This document shows, piece by piece, positions 33,691 to 36,346 of a stretch of DNA of 36,346 nucleotides. This DNA is from an uncultured Lachnospiraceae bacterium (GTDB lineage Bacteria > Bacillota > Clostridia > Lachnospirales > Lachnospiraceae). The stretch covers positions 1 through 36,346 of the forward strand of contig CAMVCQ010000011.1 of the NCBI GenBank assembly GCA_947166015.1, given 5' to 3'. The first letter of the stretch is position 1. Each line of letters begins with the position of its first letter. The notes under the pieces are model-generated. The model saw only the letters and a program-made list of their open reading frames with translations, was not told where the DNA came from and made no database searches. The translations under genes and the position numbers were made by a program.

Positions 33691-33827
33691 ATGTGAAAAA
33701 TTGCATTGATATGCCAATTTTTCACATAGCTATTTGAGACGAGCACAAATAGCTTTTGATCCGACATGCGTGCAGGAAGCACGCATGCGGTGACTCGCAC
33801 AAGTGCTCGTCATGGAGGATTAATATG
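33691..33827 (+). promoter_or_regulatory. Structured RNA leader element, copy 3 (yqhQ)
   Basis: Same length as copy 2 (137 nt, no indels). P1: 33691-33706 with 33711-33727, TGAT loop, bulged C. P2: AGCTATTTG (33728-33736) with CAAATAGCT (33746-33754). P3: 33761-33790 with bulged A and loop AGGAA. Pseudoknot: GACGAGCAC (33738-33746) with GTGCTCGTC (33803-33811). GGAGG at 33814-33818, ATTAAT, ATG at 33825. Relative to copy 2 there are 12 substitutions: four compensated base pairs in P1 and P2, and four single changes in the P2 and P3 loops. No clear promoter lies between the rpmE terminator and this copy. Confidence 0.88.
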
Positions 33828-34949
33828 GCGTATTCAGGTATAGGTGGACAGGCTGTCATAGAAGGCGTTATGATGAAAAACAAGGACCGTTATTCGGTTG
33901 CGGTCAGAAAGCCTGACGGGGAGATAGAGATACTTCGCAAACCGTCGACAAGCCTTCGTGATAAATACAGATTTTTTGACATTCCGATCATAAGAGGTGT
34001 GGTTACATTTATCGAATCGTTTGCAGTAGGTATGCAGACATTAAATTATTCCGCATCATTTTTTGAAGAGGAAGAAACAGAAAAGAATAAAGAAAAAGGT
34101 TCTTCATCAGGAAAAGGTGAAGGAATAATAATGGGAATAATAACAGTACTTTCTGTTATTATTGCTATAGGACTTTTTGTACTGGCTCCTTTTTTTGCTA
34201 TGGAAGCCTGCAAAAAGATTATCCCATCGGCGATGCTCAGAGGTTTTCTTGAGGGAGTTATAAGGGTATTATTATTTATAATATATGTTAAGCTTATTTC
34301 CCTGATAAAAGATATAAAAAGACTTTTTATGTATCATGGAGCAGAGCATAAATCGATCAACTGTATTGAAAACGGCTATGAGCTCAATGTCGAAAATGTC
34401 AGAAAGCAGTCGACAGAACACCGCAGATGCGGAACAAGCTTTTTGCTTTTTGTAATGGTTGTTTCGATATTGTTTTTTATGTTTATTGTTATCGGACAGG
34501 TATGGCTTCGTATGCTTCTGAGGATACTTTTGATCCCGGTTATCGCGGGACTCTCGTATGAGCTTATCAGATTTTTGGGAAGCCACGAGGGAAAGGTTGT
34601 CTATATCATCAGTCGTCCCGGTATGTGGTTGCAGAGACTTACGACAAGAGAGCCGGATGATGAGATGATAGAGGTGGCTATCGCTTCGGTTAATGCTGTT
34701 TTCGACTGGAGAGAGTTTTTGGACAATTCATCAAAAAATGATAAGGCTGGGTCAAAGGCTGAGGCGGAAACGACGACGCAGACTGATACAAAAGCAAAAC
34801 AGGAAGCGACGACACAGACTGATACAGAAGCAAAACCGGAAGCGGATGTCGATCCGGAAATCGATGAAGCTGATGATGTAGAAATAGAAGAGCTTGACTT
34901 GGGCGAAGACGAATCTGAAACAAAGGCAGAAGCAGATGAAACTAAGTGA
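33825..34949 (+). CDS. yqhQ: YqhQ / DUF1385 membrane protein with acidic tail
   Basis: 374 residues from the ATG at 33825, set by the RNA element GGAGG. DUF1385 hallmarks: GIGGQAVIEGVMMKNKDRYSVAVRKPDG near the N-terminus, FFDIPIIRGVVTFIESFAVGMQTLNYSA, LFMYHGAEHKSINCIENG and STEHRRCGTSFLLFVMV. Four to five hydrophobic segments lie between residues about 100 and 255. From about residue 305 the tail is very acidic and contains a tandem 12-residue repeat (TTQTDT-K/E-AK). Function is not established; the family is widespread in Firmicutes and usually sits near prmC/prfA as here. The stop overlaps prmC by 14 nt. Confidence 0.93.
   Translation: MAYSGIGGQAVIEGVMMKNKDRYSVAVRKPDGEIEILRKPSTSLRDKYRFFDIPIIRGVVTFIESFAVGMQTLNYSASFFEEEETEKNKEKGSSSGKGEGIIMGIITVLSVIIAIGLFVLAPFFAMEACKKIIPSAMLRGFLEGVIRVLLFIIYVKLISLIKDIKRLFMYHGAEHKSINCIENGYELNVENVRKQSTEHRRCGTSFLLFVMVVSILFFMFIVIGQVWLRMLLRILLIPVIAGLSYELIRFLGSHEGKVVYIISRPGMWLQRLTTREPDDEMIEVAIASVNAVFDWREFLDNSSKNDKAGSKAEAETTTQTDTKAKQEATTQTDTEAKPEADVDPEIDEADDVEIEELDLGEDESETKAEADETK
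34772..34843 (+). repeat. Two 36-bp tandem direct repeats inside yqhQ
   Basis: Units 34772-34807 and 34808-34843 match at 33 of 36 positions and encode two 12-residue copies in the acidic tail (TTQTDTKAK / TTQTDTEAK). The length is a multiple of three, so the frame is kept; it is a likely site of length variation between strains. Confidence 0.85.
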
Positions 34950-35799
34950 GATCACCACGGTTAAGCAACTGCTTGACGATGCCTGCAGAGAACTAAAGGA
35001 TAATAATGTCCCGGAGGCAGAATTAAACGCCTGGTATCTGCTGGTAAAGGCTTATGAAGACGCTGCTGACAAAGATATTGACAAAGCGTGGTTTTATACT
35101 CACTCTGATGAAAAGGTGCCTGAGGAAGTGAGTGCTCACCTGAAAAGCTTTGTGGCACACAGGACAAAAGGAACCCCGCTCGAGTATATAACTCATGAAA
35201 CGGAGTTTATGGGGTTGAGCTTCTATGTGGATTTCAGAGTACTGATCCCGAGACAGGATACGGAGTGCCTTGTTGAGGAGGCAATGAAGCAATGCAAAGG
35301 AAAGACAGTACTCGATATGTGCACAGGCTCGGGATGCATCGCGATCAGTCTTGAAAAGCTTGCAGAATGTGCATCGGTAACGGCATCGGATATATCGAGC
35401 GAAGCACTTGCGGTTGCAAAAATAAACGCAAAAAATAACAACTCAAATATTGAATTTATACAGAGTGATCTTTGGAAAAATATCACAAAAAAATATGATA
35501 TCATAACCTGCAATCCGCCCTATATAAAAAGAGATGTGATACCGACTCTTATGCGTGAAGTAAAAGATTTTGAGCCTGTACTTGCACTTGACGGAGGAGG
35601 AAGCGGACTCGATAAATATGAGTTGATATTATCGGAAATAAAGGAGCATTTAAATGCAGGCGCTATGGCGTTTTTTGAGATAGGATATGACCAGGGAGCG
35701 ACTGTTGGTGATCTGTTTAAAAAAGCAGGGTTTACGGATGTCAAAGTAACAAAGGATCTTGCGGGAAATGACAGAGTTGTCAGCGGGACATTTTTATAA
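34936..35799 (+). CDS. prmC: Release-factor glutamine methyltransferase
   Basis: 287 residues from the ATG at 34936, inside the 3' end of yqhQ (14-nt overlap). This gives the usual N-terminus MKLSEITTVKQLLDDACREL. The N-terminal helical domain is followed by the Rossmann methyltransferase: FYVDFRVLIPRQDTECLVEEA, SAM motif VLDMCTGSGCIAISL and the substrate motif CNPPYIKRD (NPPY), which methylates the Gln of the GGQ motif in release factors. The next gene, 18 bases on, is its substrate prfA. yqhQ-prmC-prfA probably form an operon. Confidence 0.96.
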   Translation: MKLSEITTVKQLLDDACRELKDNNVPEAELNAWYLLVKAYEDAADKDIDKAWFYTHSDEKVPEEVSAHLKSFVAHRTKGTPLEYITHETEFMGLSFYVDFRVLIPRQDTECLVEEAMKQCKGKTVLDMCTGSGCIAISLEKLAECASVTASDISSEALAVAKINAKNNNSNIEFIQSDLWKNITKKYDIITCNPPYIKRDVIPTLMREVKDFEPVLALDGGGSGLDKYELILSEIKEHLNAGAMAFFEIGYDQGATVGDLFKKAGFTDVKVTKDLAGNDRVVSGTFL

Positions 35800-35817
35800 A
35801 AACGAATGGAGACGGAA

Positions 35818-36346
35818 ATGTTTGATCATATAGAAGATATCGTGCTCAGATATGAAGAGGTTTTGCGGGATATAGTAGAGCCTGAGATCATAGCCGACAA
35901 TGCGCGATATCAAAAGCTTATGAAGGAACAGGCAGAGCTTGAGCCGATAGTCAAAAAATACAAAGAGTACAAAAACATCACGACGGGCATCGAAGACTCA
36001 CTTGCTATCCTCGAGGAGGAGAGCGATGAGGAGATAAAAGAACTTGCAAAGGAAGAATTATCCGAGCTTCGCTCCAAGGTCGACGGTGTTGAAAAGGAAT
36101 TAAAAGTACTTCTTTTGCCAAAAGACCCAAATGATGACAAAAATGTCATCGTCGAGATCAGGGCAGGAGCCGGAGGAGACGAAGCGGCGCTTTTTGCTGC
36201 AGATCTTTTTAGGATGTATTCTAAGTATACTGAAAAATCAGGATTCAAGGTCGATACGATGAACTCAAACGAAAACGGCCTTGGAGGCTTCAAAGAGATC
36301 GTGTTTATGATAGAGGGCTTCGGAGCATACTCAAAGCTCAAATACG
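35818..36346 (+). CDS. prfA: Peptide chain release factor 1, 3' end outside the window
   Basis: An open frame of 176 codons from the ATG at 35818 (GGAGACGG upstream) to the right edge. It encodes MFDHIEDIVLRYEEVLRDIVEPE, a coiled helical domain 1 (about residues 20-105) and VIVEIRAGAGGDEAALFAADLFRMYSKYTEKSGF, the conserved RF-1 core sequence. The PxT codon-recognition and GGQ motifs lie beyond the window. It releases peptides at UAA/UAG and is modified by PrmC encoded just upstream. Confidence 0.95.
   Translation, partial: MFDHIEDIVLRYEEVLRDIVEPEIIADNARYQKLMKEQAELEPIVKKYKEYKNITTGIEDSLAILEEESDEEIKELAKEELSELRSKVDGVEKELKVLLLPKDPNDDKNVIVEIRAGAGGDEAALFAADLFRMYSKYTEKSGFKVDTMNSNENGLGGFKEIVFMIEGFGAYSKLKY

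Noticed and set aside
34272..34586. Minus-strand and overlapping open frames such as this one
   Set aside because: They are opposite well-supported genes, lack ribosome binding sites and have no recognisable domains.
1..36346. CRISPR arrays, insertion sequences, prophage, tRNA or rRNA genes
   Set aside because: No regular spacer-repeat pattern, transposase or integrase, cloverleaf or rRNA sequence was seen.

Overview
The window looks like chromosomal DNA from a low-to-mid GC Clostridia, most likely a member of the Lachnospiraceae. Arg codons are mostly AGA/AGG, Shine-Dalgarno sites are strong GGAGG types, and several Firmicutes/Clostridia families occur (DUF4364, TSCPD, YqhQ/DUF1385, DUF4846, Rho with a long N-terminal insert). 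There is also a typical rho-rpmE-yqhQ-prmC-prfA housekeeping run. The genus cannot be fixed from sequence alone. No tRNA, rRNA, CRISPR array, IS element or phage gene was seen.

Layout. 1-6.1 kb: end of an unknown membrane protein, a small secreted Cys-rich protein, a three-gene ECF sigma / zinc anti-sigma / DUF4097 lipoprotein operon behind an ECF-type promoter, then a TSCPD protein and a secreted amidase. 6.1-9.0 kb (minus): mscL-ribH-ribE-ribBA. 9.3-12.2 kb (plus): a six-TM protein, a DUF4846 protein and ribD, so the riboflavin pathway is split between two back-to-back operons. 12.3-16.9 kb: an LCP-like protein lacking the usual Arg, an orphan MsmK-type ABC ATPase, and uvrB. 17.0-25.5 kb: a c-di-GMP phosphodiesterase with a degenerate GGDEF domain, a hybrid histidine kinase, a polysaccharide pyruvyl transferase family protein, an unusual glycosyltransferase-GH3 acyl-adenylase fusion, and a low-molecular-weight tyrosine phosphatase. 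This stretch reads as a signalling plus surface-glycan locus. 25.5-28.3 kb: divergent DAHP synthase and argH. 28.4-36.3 kb: lytic transglycosylase, zinc-ribbon/HTH protein, DUF4364 protein, malic enzyme, rho, rpmE, yqhQ, prmC and the start of prfA.

The most interesting item is a structured RNA leader of about 140 nt present three times (24788-24927, 26824-26960, 33691-33827). It sits directly before a short ORF plus the phosphatase gene, before argH, and before yqhQ. Each copy has the same architecture: hairpin P1, hairpin P2, hairpin P3 with a bulged A, then a strand just before the Shine-Dalgarno. That strand can pair either with the P2 loop (pseudoknot) or with a local strand (P4). Between copies 2 and 3 there are 12 substitutions and no indels. 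Eight make four compensated base pairs and four lie in hairpin loops. Copy 1 has different P3 and pseudoknot sequences that still pair perfectly. This is strong internal evidence for a translational RNA switch or a structured RBS-carrying repeat; I cannot match it to a named class.
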